The position numbers and the translations under genes are program-made. Below the pieces are notes generated by a model. It was not told the origin of the DNA. It saw only the letters and a program-made list of their open reading frames with translations, and did not search any database. Shown here piece by piece: positions 1-8,260 of a stretch of DNA of 64,000 nucleotides (positions within the stretch are counted from its first letter, which is position 1; every line of letters begins with the position of its first letter). The stretch is from Diploptera punctata (Eukaryota > Arthropoda > Insecta > Blattodea > Blaberidae). The stretch spans positions 170,001 to 234,000 of the forward strand of contig JASPKZ010007553.1 in NCBI GenBank assembly GCA_030220185.1, read 5' to 3'.

Positions 1-61
1 CGTGTAAAAATACTATTTATCCTTTTATAAACAGGTTTAAAATGTAATAAAACATCTCCCG

Positions 62-437
62 TTCCCAAATCTTTTTAAATGTTTATCTTCTTTCTCCATT
101 CTTCTCTGTCTTCTCAATCCAATTCTTCCAGATATAGCTCCCTCATACATCTTCTTACATCATCCATCCATTCACATCTGGAACGACCTCTCTTTCCTTT
201 CCCAGGTGGGATCCATTCCAAAGCGTGTCTGGGCAATCTTTATAATATTATTAATTGGTAATTTAAATTGTTCCCATATATAAATTAATCTAACTCTATT
301 TTTATTTTTTATATTCTCTCTAAATTTTCCCACTATTTTGCTATGTTGTTGGGTTCCTGTTCTTGCATTCAGATCTCCCATGATTACTCTCTCTTTACTC
401 CTAGGAATTTCTTCTAACGCATCACGTAGTGTATTCC
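62..437 (-). pseudogene. Internally deleted non-LTR retrotransposon (endonuclease fragment joined to 3' tail)
   Basis: Read on the minus strand, about 437 down to 260 encodes part of an APE-type endonuclease, with the block VIMGDLNARTG that supplies the conserved GDxN residues. At about 250 the frame passes into sequence that elsewhere marks LINE 3' tails (RFGMDPTWERKER; the normal form is a W.P.GK.KRGR block), ending in an A-rich tail near 62. The whole reverse transcriptase is missing, so this is an internal deletion or template jump. Its 5' side abuts the mariner copy that starts near 436. No function remains. Confidence 0.6.
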
Positions 438-797
438 AATACGAGGGTGATTCGGAAAGTAAGTTCATTACGCGAACAAACGAGGTTAGCACCGCCATCT
501 TTGTTCAAAGTATAGCTGGGTTCAGTACCCTCCCGGCAGTATATAGTATACTCGCAATCGACTTTTTCTCCAGTTAAGAGAGCCGTTTAAAATGTCTGCA
601 AAGGTAAAGGCTCCAAGTGATGAGATACCTGGTGGTATATGATTTCTGTGGGCAAAAAAATTAACAGCAGCAGAAATTTGTCGTGACATTACTGCAGTAT
701 ACGGGAGGTGGTGGTGTTCGATGTTCGTGTCGTGAATTTCGAGACAGATGCACTAACGTCCGTGACGAAGAACCGTCTGTTGTGAATGATGAAGTTG
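436..797 (+). mobile_element. Mariner-type DNA transposon, 5' part
   Basis: The copy starts at a TA dinucleotide with TACGAGGGTGATTCGG, a mariner-like terminal repeat. An ATG at about 591 opens a reading frame resembling the helix-turn-helix N-terminus of mariner transposase (FLWAKKLTAAEICRDITAVYG, then CREFRDRCTNVRDEE and SVVNDE). It has an in-frame stop and frameshifts. At about 797 it is broken by the (AAT)n tail of a CR1-like LINE. The matching next block, VDEMIRENRRFT, resumes near 2170, so one mariner was split by the LINE. Inactive. Confidence 0.7.
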
Positions 798-820
798 TTA
801 TAATAATAATAATAATAATA

Positions 821-859
<39 letters not shown>

Positions 860-1676
860 TTTATTTTACCTGGCCTTTAAGACCTTGTCTGCTACTCAGC
901 CAGGTTTTAAAAATACAAAAAATAGTCTTGCTTCTAAATTACAATAAACACAAACGATTACATGTTATAAATACAATACAATTAATATTTATAACATATT
1001 TTGATTTACTCTAGATTTAACGAATTAAATGCAACGTATATGTACAACATATATTAAAAAACGAGAAAAATTATTGTCATAGTATAAATTTAAATAAATA
1101 GAGAGAAATTAATCATTAGACAATTTGTAACTGTATAAGTGTGACTTAAAAGTGCCAAGTTTGCGACAACCTCTGATATCTTGAGGAAGGAAATTCCAGG
1201 AACGGCAGAGGCTACTGTGAAGGAAGTAGAATAAGAGGAAGTGCTATGAAGAAGAATTGTTAGCAGACTGTTATCTTGTGACCTAGTGTCAATATTGTGG
1301 TAAGAAGATAACTTCTCAAATCTGGATGCCAGTTAAGTAGGAGTGAAGGAATTCAGAATCCTGAAAAGAAGTGAAAGAGAGTGCAATTTACGTCTGTCAG
1401 TAAGACGGAGCCAAGAGAAGTTATTGAAGTGTTCGGAAATATGGTCATAACGGCGTATATCGAAAATTAATCGAACGCAAGTATTATGAACACGCTGCAG
1501 TCTATGCGACAAGTCATAGTTTAGATCATTATATATAATGTGACAATAATCGAAGTGTGGCAACACAAGATTATGCACAAGGATTTGTTTTAACGAACCT
1601 GGGAGAACATTCTTTAAACGTCTAAGATAATATAAGATGGAGAAAGTCTTTTTACGTATGTGTTTCACCTGTGTTT
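798..1676 (-). mobile_element. CR1/Jockey-like LINE, 3' end and reverse transcriptase C-terminus
   Basis: On the minus strand, 1668-1333 encodes the end of a reverse transcriptase (KTFSILYYLRRLKN, LVLPHFDYC, YDLSHRLQRVHN). A 3' untranslated part follows, down to the end motif CCAGGTAAAATAAAGTTATT and an (ATT)n tail at about 800-857. The same protein type is at 40168-41205 and 46915-46990. The copy continues at 2045-2163 after a younger insertion. It sits inside the mariner that begins at 436. Its 3' end is nearly identical to the tail of the SINE at 27565. Confidence 0.75.
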
Positions 1677-2044
1677 CATCATCTTAAGGCACGACAACTT
1701 CAAAAGTGAAATTTTTGGCCTGCTCAACAATCCTCCTCCATGCCAATTTGTCTCTTGGCGTCATTGTGTCATCCTCCCATCTGATCTTCGGTCTCCCAAT
1801 AGCTCTGCCTCCTATAGGTTTCCATTTGTAGAGTTTTTTTGACCAGTCTCTGATCATCCATTCTTATCAAATGTCCAAGCCAACCAATTCTGAGAGATCT
1901 TATATGGTTTACTATGTTCTGATTTTTTATTAATTTGTTTAGTTCATTATTTGTTTTGATTCACCAACAGTTATCAGTTCCTCTATTTGGTCCAAATATT
2001 CTTCTTAAAATTTGTCTTTCAAAAATTAGTAATTTCTGTTTTAT
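1677..2044 (-). mobile_element. LINE 3' fragment inserted in the CR1-like LINE, with TSD
   Basis: The minus strand encodes the extreme C-terminus of a LINE ORF2 (LYKWKPIGGRAIGRPKIRW, then TPRDKLAWRRIVEQAK) with stops upstream. It is flanked by a 14-bp target-site duplication with one mismatch, TTTCACCTGTGTTT at 1663-1676 and TTTCACTTGTGTTT at 2045-2058. The surrounding CR1-like frame joins when the insert is ignored. This proves a separate, later, heavily 5'-truncated insertion of 368 bp. Confidence 0.8.
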
Positions 2045-2163
2045 TTTCACTTGTGTTTGCCAGGTTAAATTTGAGTCTAGATGTAGTCCAAGATCTATTA
2101 CTGAAGAAAAATAAGGGATAATTATATTATTTATTGTAATGTTGGAAGTGTAGATATGTCAAA
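2045..2163 (-). mobile_element. CR1-like LINE, remainder upstream of the insertion
   Basis: The rest of the CR1-like copy at 798-1676. Read on the minus strand it matches the coding stretch near 40760-40880 (DISTLP..., VIDLGLHLDANLTSQTQVKH). It is 5'-truncated at about 2163, where mariner sequence resumes. Confidence 0.75.
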
Positions 2164-2164
2164 A

Positions 2165-2400
2165 GAGGGCGTGGATGAAATGATCAGAGAGAATCGCCGT
2201 TTCACAATTTCAAAAAGATGAGGAGCTGGAGGAGAGCGTCAGTGGGTGGCTACAGTCACAATTAGCAACGTTTTACACAGAAAGGAATTCGAAGCTTGTG
2301 AAGAGTCATAGATGTAAATAGAAATTATGTTGGAACATAATTGAAATCAAATACTTTTCACTGGTACATAAGAAACCTTCTCAGAATAGAGATTTTCTGA
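2165..2400 (+). mobile_element. Mariner transposon, continuation
   Basis: Frames here give VDEMIRENRRFTIS and then, shifted, SQLATFYTERNSKLVKS, which resemble an internal and a C-terminal block of mariner transposase, so the middle of the transposase is deleted. The 3' terminal repeat is not seen. The LINE-A tail begins at about 2404. Confidence 0.6.
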
Positions 2401-2403
2401 AAA

Positions 2404-3190
2404 AAATACCGGAACTAACTAACTCACTGGCTCTATCGAACCCGTAGGTTGATGGCTGCGCGGGAATAAGCTCTCCATACATCCCTATTCTGAGATAATG
2501 TTTTCCAATCATCCCCTGTATATTCAACTTCCCTCAAATCTTAGCTAATGTTATTCTCCCACCTCATTCTTGGTCTACCAACTGGGCGTTTTCCCTCTGG
2601 TTTTCCTGCAATAACCTTCCATACACCTTTTTAATCCCCCATGCGTGCCACATGCCCTGTCCATCGCATCCTATGAGACTTATCTGTTCTTATTATATCT
2701 GACTCCCTATACATATCATGTAGCTCATTATTATGTAGTTTTCTCCATTCACCTATCTGTTCATCTCTTTTTGGCCCAAAAATTTTCCTAAGAACATTAT
2801 TCTCGAATACTCGTAATCTTCTTTCCTCCCTTAAAGTAAGAGTCCATGTTTCACATCCATATAATATAACTGGGAGAATAACAGTTTTATATATTATCAG
2901 TTTAACATTTTTTGAAAGAAGTTGGGACGACAAGAGTCTCTGTAATGCATAATAGCACGCATTTCCAGAATTGAACCTATATTTAATTTCTTTGTGCATC
3001 TCATTCCTATTTGTATTTATTGTTCCTAGATACTTGAAATCAGCCACCTCTTCAAAATTTCCTTCTTTTGTCATTAGTTGTCCATTTCCATTATATAACG
3101 CATTTCTATGTGAAAACATATTTAGTTTTATTAATGCATACTTCCAGTCCCAATTCCTTAGTGTTGCTCAATAAAGTGTGCGTTTTGACC
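2404..3190 (-). mobile_element. LINE-A fragment (reverse transcriptase C-terminus)
   Basis: Minus-strand reading 3119-2631 is open for 162 codons: FKYLGTINTNRNEMHKEI, YGCETWTLTLREERRL, KIFGPKRDEQIGEW, and the thumb/connection region of a non-LTR reverse transcriptase. Below 2630 the GRPRMRW-type tail is frameshifted. It ends with the family signature TTCGATAGAGCCAGTGAG and (TTAG)n at about 2404. The catalytic YADD box lies further 5' and is absent. This is a dead 5'-truncated copy. Confidence 0.85.
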
Positions 3191-3596
3191 TACACGTAAG
3201 TTTCCACCACTATTAATTATTATCTTCCAAAAACAACTAATTCCGAAAATATTATATCATAATTTATACATTACCAATTCTTAACATCGAATTTTAATTA
3301 TTTTGAAATTAGAATTAACACTGATTCTTTTGTTCTTGTAGCTTTATTTACAACACTCAAAAATATGGCTAGTTTCCTAACGTTTCTTCTCTGCACCCAT
3401 TCTTCTTAATTTCCGATAGTACTATTGTAGTAGGTGTATTCATTCCTCATTTTCCTAATTGTAAATATACATTTCTTTTGATAACTTAGCCCTGTTTATT
3501 CCACCAACCGATATTCAGAGCTCTTTTTCGTTGTAAAATGTTCTGCCTAGTCTTTATTGCTATATGGTTTTACCAATATACTTTCTTTTTTTGCAG
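3191..3596. other. No gene or repeat recognised
   Basis: AT-rich sequence. The only notable point is the pyrimidine tract CTTTCTTTTTTTGCAG at 3581-3596, treated below as a splice acceptor. Confidence 0.4.
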
Positions 3597-3723
3597 GATA
3601 GGAAATGATGAACCAACACCTAACTACAAGATAGCAGGACATATAACTCAAGACAGGGTTCTATCAGCCGGACCCACTGAACACAGGTATTTTAATGAAG
3701 TTGTAACCAATATTGATAGTTAA
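3597..3723 (+). CDS. Possible terminal exon of an unidentified gene
   Basis: A strong splice-acceptor-like sequence (CTTTCTTTTTTTGCAG, ending 3596) is followed by an open frame to TAG/TAA at 3721. The segment encodes about 42 residues, starting IGNDEPTPNYKIAGHITQD and ending FNEVVTNIDS. Codon composition is less AT-biased than the flanks. AATAAA-type signals occur downstream near 4034. I do not recognise the protein. No upstream exon can be linked in this window, and it could equally be part of an unknown transposon. Seen: acceptor and open frame. Inferred: exon status. Confidence 0.35.
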
Positions 3724-3844
3724 ATATGGGAAATAACATTATGAGGTTCTTAATTTAATGAATGAATGATTCAATTATCTTACCTCATAGTTTATGTTTT
3801 TTAAACACGGGAACTGCAGTTTTCAAGAGGAACACCCCTCCCAT

Positions 3845-3995
3845 TTTCAATCGATATTATGACTCATTATGAATTGAAGAATTCTCGATAAGGATTGTCC
3901 TCCTCTTCCCGGGCGAGATCTTCCCAGTTATCGAGAACTTGATCCCACAAATCGTCTTTATTTCGAGGAGGTTGTCGGGCATACTTCTTAATCCT
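3845..3995 (-). pseudogene. Possible Tc1-like transposase C-terminal remnant
   Basis: The minus strand reads RIKKYARQPPRNKDDLWDQ then VLDNWEDLAREE, open for about 48 codons. The pattern (K..R.....N.DDLW..V...W) resembles the C-terminal end of Tc1-family transposases. There are no terminal repeats or catalytic residues, so the assignment is tentative. Confidence 0.35.
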
Positions 3996-4152
3996 CTCCT
4001 GTTATTATGCGTAGACAATGACTATTTAATATGAAATAAAAAGGCACCACTAACCCCATAATAGTGAATATCACAATCCTAAATTAAATTTATAAATAAC
4101 AGGATAAGAATGATCCTCATTGTGCCAAAATATACTAAACTAATCAAATTAA

Positions 4153-4531
4153 TGTATTGACGTAGACTTTCACGGCCGGAGTTTCTATGATGATCTTGAA
4201 GAAGATTTTAGGGCTGTTGGCCGTGGTCGTGAGGCTTGTAGTTCCCCGACGTTTCGCTAGAGACTGCGTCTGGCATCCTCAAGGGTTGTCTTGAGACTGG
4301 CAATTCTGTCCACTGTCTGTCCTATTTATACGTTCACCGCGATGTGTTCGTAAGTTATATCTGCCAATCAGAACACATCGCGGTGAACGTATAAATAGGG
4401 CAGACAGTGACAGAATTGCCAGTCTCAAGACAACCCTTGAACATGCCAGACCCAGTTTCTGGCGAAACGTCGGGGAACTACAAGCCTCACGACCACAGCC
4501 TTTAGCCCGAAAATCATATTGAGGATCATCA
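4153..4531. mobile_element. Penelope-type foldback unit with two hammerhead-like cores
   Basis: A 379-bp insertion flanked by a perfect 12-bp TSD, TAATCAAATTAA (4141-4152 and 4532-4543). Most of it is one large inverted repeat centred near 4355, with arms of about 150 bp starting from GTCGTGAGGCTTGTAGTTCC and its complement. The left end has an extra single tail containing CACGGCCGG. Each arm carries a GATGCCAGA..GGCGAAACGTC motif (4244-4285 minus, 4434-4475 plus) resembling a hammerhead core, with U in place of the first core C; the plus copy also has further changes. Inverted, tailed units are known for Penelope-like retroelements. Related unit at 31765-31990. Confidence 0.65.
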
Positions 4532-4614
4532 TAATCAAATTAAGTTAAATTACATAATATAAACAAATCACAAACTATGAGACCATTTCATATAGAAACA
4601 CTTTAGGTTAGCAA

Positions 4615-4705
4615 AGAGAATGTCAGGTTAGCTCGGCGGTTCCGCGCATCGGACTACAGAATTGAACATTGAAGGTTCGAATCCAGCTGAGAAGTTCATA
4701 TTTTT
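4615..4705 (+). repeat. tRNA-like SINE head
   Basis: GTTAGCTCGGCGGTTCCGCG resembles an A box and GGTTCGAATCC is a perfect B box about 45 bp later. The remaining body is AT-rich and not shared with other SINEs here. The cloverleaf is not well formed, so I call it a tRNA-derived repeat rather than a tRNA gene. Confidence 0.45.
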
Positions 4706-4784
4706 TATTTATATCAGGTTGCATTTTATTTATGGTTGTTGATATTCCCTAAACTAAATATGTATATATCCATAGTAATTCTGC

Positions 4785-5097
4785 CCGAAGGCAGGTCTTT
4801 CACTGCAATCATAGGATTTTCATGCTATGCTTTGCAGCTTTACTAGAGAATTATAGGTGTGGCAGCTTCCTGTTGCTTTCCACACCGGTGAAGGATGGTG
4901 ATGATATTGATAAGGATGATGATTATGGCCGGATGATTTTCGGGGACCGTTGTGTGCACTAAGCTTCCTGATATTTGTCTTACAGCTGAGGAAAATCCCC
5001 GAAATAAACCTCACCGAGGAAGCTTGTCCCGACAAGGGATCGAAACCGGGTCCGCTGCGTGACGAAGCAGCACGCTACCTCGAGACCACAGTGGTGG
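4785..5097 (-). mobile_element. SINE-1, full-length copy
   Basis: On the minus strand: a tRNA-derived head with B box at about 5035-5045 (degenerate, GGTTTCGATCCC), the conserved body CCTGTAAGACAAATRTCAGG-type region near 4970-4990 and AAATCATCCGGCCATAATC, then the 3' module TTGCAGTGAAAGACCTGCC..GGCAGAATTACTATGG with a GGATATA tail. Its head abuts the (AC)n tract. Other copies at 7571, 24357, 27565 and 36660. Confidence 0.75.
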
Positions 5098-5100
5098 ACA

Positions 5101-5152
5101 CTACACACACACACACACACACACACATACACACACACACACACACACACAT
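5101..5152. repeat. (AC)n microsatellite
   Basis: About 52 bp of nearly pure CA/AC dinucleotide next to the head of the SINE-1 copy. Confidence 0.95.
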
Positions 5153-5238
5153 GTATGTTTTACAACAAAATGTTATTTATTCTCAGTATTGAGTGACTTT
5201 CGGAGCCATTTATCATATCAACCCACAAGAGAACATAA

Positions 5239-5793
5239 CACTGAACTACAAAAAAGACACTTTTTTTTTTGTCTCAGAAAGAAAAATATGTGATTCTGAT
5301 AGTAATTTTTTCTCCTGAAATCAAATATGATATCGGCTTTTCTCCATCACGCAAGGCTTCCGAGAGAACATGCGTTTATAATTTCAAAAACTTTAATATT
5401 TTCTACATTCGTAATTACACAATATTAGAACATTCGGACTCATCTAGAAAGTATGAAATGACTATTTTCTGCTATATTTCGCTTATGGAGCATCCCTCTT
5501 GATGGTCCAACAATAATCGGCCAGCATATTAGGATTCCATTTGCCTTGATATCCCTTTTCCATAGCTGAAATCTCCTGATGAAAGTGTTCCCCGTGTTCA
5601 TCGCTCACTGCGCCCAGATTTCCGGGAAGAAATGTAGGTTTATTAAAAACATATTTAAATCCATTAATTGAAATTGAAATAAAAAAACTGTGGGTGATGG
5701 AGTAATTCCGAATACATAGTTGAAAACACGATAAAAAAACTGCATTAAGTACAACTATTGGTACTCATGAGACAAAAATCACGTTGACCAGTG
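5239..5793 (-). mobile_element. Chapaev-like non-autonomous DNA transposon, copy 1
   Basis: Starts CACTG and ends CAGTG, flanked by TAA (5236-5238 and 5794-5796). Just inside both ends lies a shared TTTTTGTCTCA motif. The minus strand at about 5640-5440 keeps a protein remnant: NLGAVSDEHGEHFHQEIS, AMEKGYQGKWNPNMLADYCW. CACTR ends with 3-bp TWA duplications fit the Chapaev3 type of the CMC superfamily; this is inferred from termini. Five further copies lie at 8808, 15341, 18834, 28804 and 47294. Confidence 0.65.
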
Positions 5794-5796
5794 TAA

Positions 5797-6217
5797 TTAT
5801 AAGTAAGTCTTTATGCGGTAGGGTGTGTATCATGGTTCGAGCTGTACGCGCATGCGCAGTGTCGTTAATCTGGGACTTCCAAATATTCCACCGACCCAAT
5901 CTTTTTTTGGTTAAGTGTGCATTACATGAAGAAAGTGTGCAATTATTAGAGTCGCTTACAGTACACGGTAATCATTCACCTCAAGTTGGCTGAATTTACA
6001 ACATGAAGGGTTGTTTCTCACGCGATCTTATAACAAATTATTATAGTTATTATTAAGACAATATGAGATGTTAACATGTTAAGGTGTCATTACACTTGCT
6101 TGTCTCTATTAATTCGATTCATGTGCACACACTCACTTTCATAATAAATAATTACTACTTTCAGCGTCTTAAAATTGTCCTGCGCATCCTTTGTTTACCA
6201 GAAACACTTATACGAAA
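5797..6217. other. No gene or repeat recognised
   Basis: A 69-codon ORF at 5784-5993 has no recognisable motif and overlaps the end of the Chapaev-like element. Nothing else supported. Confidence 0.35.
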
Positions 6218-6418
6218 ACAATCATCATCATCCGGTATCATGGCAGCTGCCGCCGTCTTCCGGAAACCAAACGCCATTCTTCTCTGTCCATCCGTTGATC
6301 TTCCTCCAATCCTCAGATATTCATAACTGCTTGTACGCCTTCTATCCAAGTTTTCTTCGGGCTTCCTCTCTTCCTTCTTTCTATTGGGATCCATTCCACA
6401 ACAGTTTTAGGCAATCTT
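6218..6418 (-). mobile_element. LINE 3' fragment
   Basis: Minus strand encodes a LINE C-terminal tail (VEWIPIERRKRGSPKKTW) with a (GAT)n tail at about 6220-6230. Same protein type as the tail in 62-250. The head directly abuts SINE-1 sequence at 6419. Confidence 0.6.
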
Positions 6419-6670
6419 TCCTCACCTGTAAGACAAATGTCAGGAAAACTTTAAGGCCCGAACGGTCCCCGAAATCATATGGCCATCGCATCATCATCAT
6501 TCATATTCATCTTAGATTAAGCTTAGGATTAAGGACTTTCCTGGCGCACCACTATCATCATCATCATCCATCATATATTCGGGGCAACGTAACCCCGCCT
6601 TCCAGGCGCCCCAAACTTAGAAGTGTGTTACAAGTACGCCATGCCAGGAGAGAACACCATGAATGTCGAA
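6419..6670 (+). mobile_element. SINE-1 body with third 3' module
   Basis: Begins inside the SINE-1 body (CCTCACCTGTAAGACAAATG, AAGGCCCGAACGGTCCCCG) without its tRNA head. After a CAT-rich stretch it ends with a 3' module not found in the 7571 copy: GGGGCAACGTAACCCCGCC, CCATGCCAGGAGAGAACACC. The same module occurs in reverse at 36660-36770 and in a SINE with another head at 38090-38205. Confidence 0.65.
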
Positions 6671-7048
6671 AGACAACCTGGGGGAATTTGCAAAAAAAAG
6701 CATTTGGGAACAAAAATTAGTGCAGATGGAAGTCATGATGCTGAAATTATTGAAATCGGAATATAAGTTCAAAAAACAAAAAATTGCAATAAAATTAATA
6801 ATAACGAGTACACTATGGCATACGGTGCAGAAAAATGAGAATTAAAATTTAGAACAATAAGAAAATTAAATTCTGCAGAAATGGATTTTTTGAGGCGTTC
6901 AGTTGGAATTTTTAGAAGAGATAAAAATAGGAAACAAAATACGCATGTTCAAACTTCAATTGTAGATTTCATAATAGAAACAAACAATTTAATTATAATG
7001 TTGAGTGATTCCGGGTTATGTGGCCGTGGTTCATAGTTGGTGTTGATA

Positions 7049-7089
7049 CCAGACGTTTCGCCCTCAACTGCGGAGGGCATCTTCAGTGG
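7049..7089 (-). ncRNA. Hammerhead-ribozyme-like motif, left arm
   Basis: Minus-strand mirror of 7155-7195, with an identical 41-nt sequence. See that entry for the base-by-base layout. Confidence 0.5.
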
Positions 7090-7154
7090 CGTGTGCTTCC
7101 AGGCGTGTTTCCTGGTCGGATCTTCCGACCAGGAAACACGCCTAGAAGCACTCG

Positions 7155-7195
7155 CCACTGAAGATGCCCTCCGCAGTTGAGGGCGAAACGTCTGG
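7155..7195 (+). ncRNA. Hammerhead-ribozyme-like motif, right arm
   Basis: Layout on the plus strand: CCA (stem I), CTGAAGA at 7158-7164 (matches CUGANGA), an extra T at 7165, GCCCTC 7166-7171 pairing with GAGGGC 7179-7184 (stem II, 7-nt loop), GAAAC 7185-7189, GTC 7190-7192, TGG pairing with CCA. Stem III is absent, but A-C-G-T at 7188-7191 is self-complementary, so two molecules could form it together. Stem-III-less hammerheads acting as dimers are known from Penelope-like elements. The extra T after CTGAAGA departs from the classical core but is present in all such motifs in this window. Confidence 0.5.
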
Positions 7196-7528
7196 TATCA
7201 ACACCAACTATGGACCACGGCCACATAACCCGGAATCACTCAACATTATGATTACCGGCCGTGAAAGCCTGCATTCAAACAATTTAATTGGCCACGTAAA
7301 AAAGAATAGCAGATGACATTCCCAAGAAGAACACTAGAATGGGTACCACTTAGAAGAAGAAGAAGAAGAAGAGAACGGCCAAAAATAACGTGGATTGATG
7401 ATGGTTTGACTAGTATCAGGGGAAAAAAATGATTGGACGATGGAGATTGGAATGACAGAGAGGGATGTGGAGGAGAATGACAGTAGATTAATTGGATGCA
7501 GGAAGATTTTTTGAAACATTGTGAAACG

Positions 7529-7529
<1 letters not shown>

Positions 7530-7570
<41 letters not shown>
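7530..7570. repeat. (AT)n microsatellite
   Basis: About 40 bp of pure TA repeats between the LINE 3' end and the SINE-1 head. Confidence 0.95.
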
Positions 7571-7571
<1 letters not shown>

Positions 7572-7893
7572 GCTGTGGTCTCGCGGTAACGTGCTGCCTT
7601 GTCACAGCGGGCCCGGGTTCCATCCCTGGTCGGGGCAGTTTTTCTGGGTGAGGTTTTTATCGGGGTTTTTCCTCACCTGTAAGACAAATGTCAGGAAAAC
7701 TTTAAGGCCCAAACGGTCCCCGAAATCATATGGTCATTATCATCATCATCATCATCCTTCACCGGCGTGGAAAGCAACGGGAAGCTACCACACCTATAAT
7801 TCCCTAGTAAAGCTGCAAAGCATAGCATGAAAATGTTAGATTGCAGTGAAAGACCTGCCCTCGGGCAGAATTACTATGGATGGATGGATATAA
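7571..7893 (+). mobile_element. SINE-1, full-length copy
   Basis: tRNA-derived head (GTGGTCTCGCGGTAACGTGC as A-box region, GGGTTCCATCCCTGG as B box), then the fixed SINE-1 body (GGTGAGGTTTTTATCGGGG, CACCTGTAAGACAAATG, CGGTCCCCGAAATCATATGG), a CAT repeat, and the 3' module GATTGCAGTGAAAGACCTGC, CGGGCAGAATTACTATGG with (GGAT)n tail. The 3' module resembles the 3' end of the LINE at 60490-61035, suggesting that LINE type mobilises it. Transcription would be by RNA polymerase III. Confidence 0.85.
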
Positions 7894-7927
7894 AGGCCTA
7901 TATAAAACTCGTCTATAATTAATATCT

Positions 7928-8249
7928 GTCCCGCTCCCTAGCAGAATGGTTAAGGCAAGAAGCCTTATCGTGGAGCTACGGGACTTGCGCTGGTTCGAGT
8001 CTCCACGGGGAAAGACATTTTCTCTTGAAATTTCGGTCAGTATGGGAACGGTGCCCACCCAGCATCATGAGGCATTTGGGTAGCTACAATAAGTAGCGAC
8101 TCCAGGTTGAGAAGACCAGCTGACCATATGTCATCTCTACACTGGCTAGTTGATCGTCTACCTCTGTGATTAACACATGTGGATGTGAGACCAGCAGATA
8201 GTATGCCAAGGGCCTTCTAGGTCTGTCTCGCTTGGAGTAAAAAAAATCT
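7928..8249 (+). mobile_element. SINE-3, full-length copy
   Basis: tRNA-like head: TAGCAGAATGGTTAAGGCAA (A box region) and GGTTCGAGTCT (B box) about 50 bp apart. The body runs from GTATGGGAACGGTGCCCACC to GGGCCTTCTAGGTCTGTCTC and ends in an A-rich tail. TSD AATTAATATCT (7917-7927) and AATTCATATCT (8250-8260), one mismatch. Second copy, reversed, at 40276-40625. Confidence 0.8.
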
Positions 8250-8260
8250 AATTCATATCT

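Larger units (their letters stand above)
6995..7275. mobile_element. Penelope-type foldback unit with two intact hammerhead-like cores
   Basis: A 281-bp insertion with a perfect 14-bp TSD, CAAACAATTTAATT (6981-6994 and 7276-7289). Two inverted arms of about 115 bp run from ATAATGTTGAGTGATTCCGG to its complement ending near 7251 and meet near 7128 (TCGGATCTTCCGA). A single 24-bp tail, GATTACCGGCCGTGAAAGCC plus TGCA, follows on the right. Each arm carries the same 41-nt hammerhead-like sequence in opposite orientation. The arm ends as a Penelope C-terminal-like frame (KMPSAVEGETS). Compact, nearly undecayed and inserted in a LINE, so comparatively young. Confidence 0.7.
6690..7520 (+). mobile_element. 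LINE fragment interrupted by a Penelope-type unit
   Basis: Frameshifted reading frames give AEMDFLRRSVGIFRRDKNR, VDFIIETNNLI, then, after the insertion at 6995-7275, VPLRRRRRRRERPKITW. This is the C-terminal end of a LINE ORF2. It ends at the (AT)n tract. Removing the insert and one copy of its TSD restores continuity of the LINE sequence. Confidence 0.6.

Noticed and set aside
800..857. CRISPR-like or satellite array
   Set aside because: It is a plain trinucleotide microsatellite forming the tail of a LINE.
6175..6720. 181-codon plus-strand ORF
   Set aside because: Composite of an antisense LINE tail and SINE sequence with CAT repeats (polyhistidine); not a gene.
7252..7623. 123-codon minus-strand ORF
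   Set aside because: Polytyrosine/isoleucine from the (AT)n tract plus antisense LINE; spurious.
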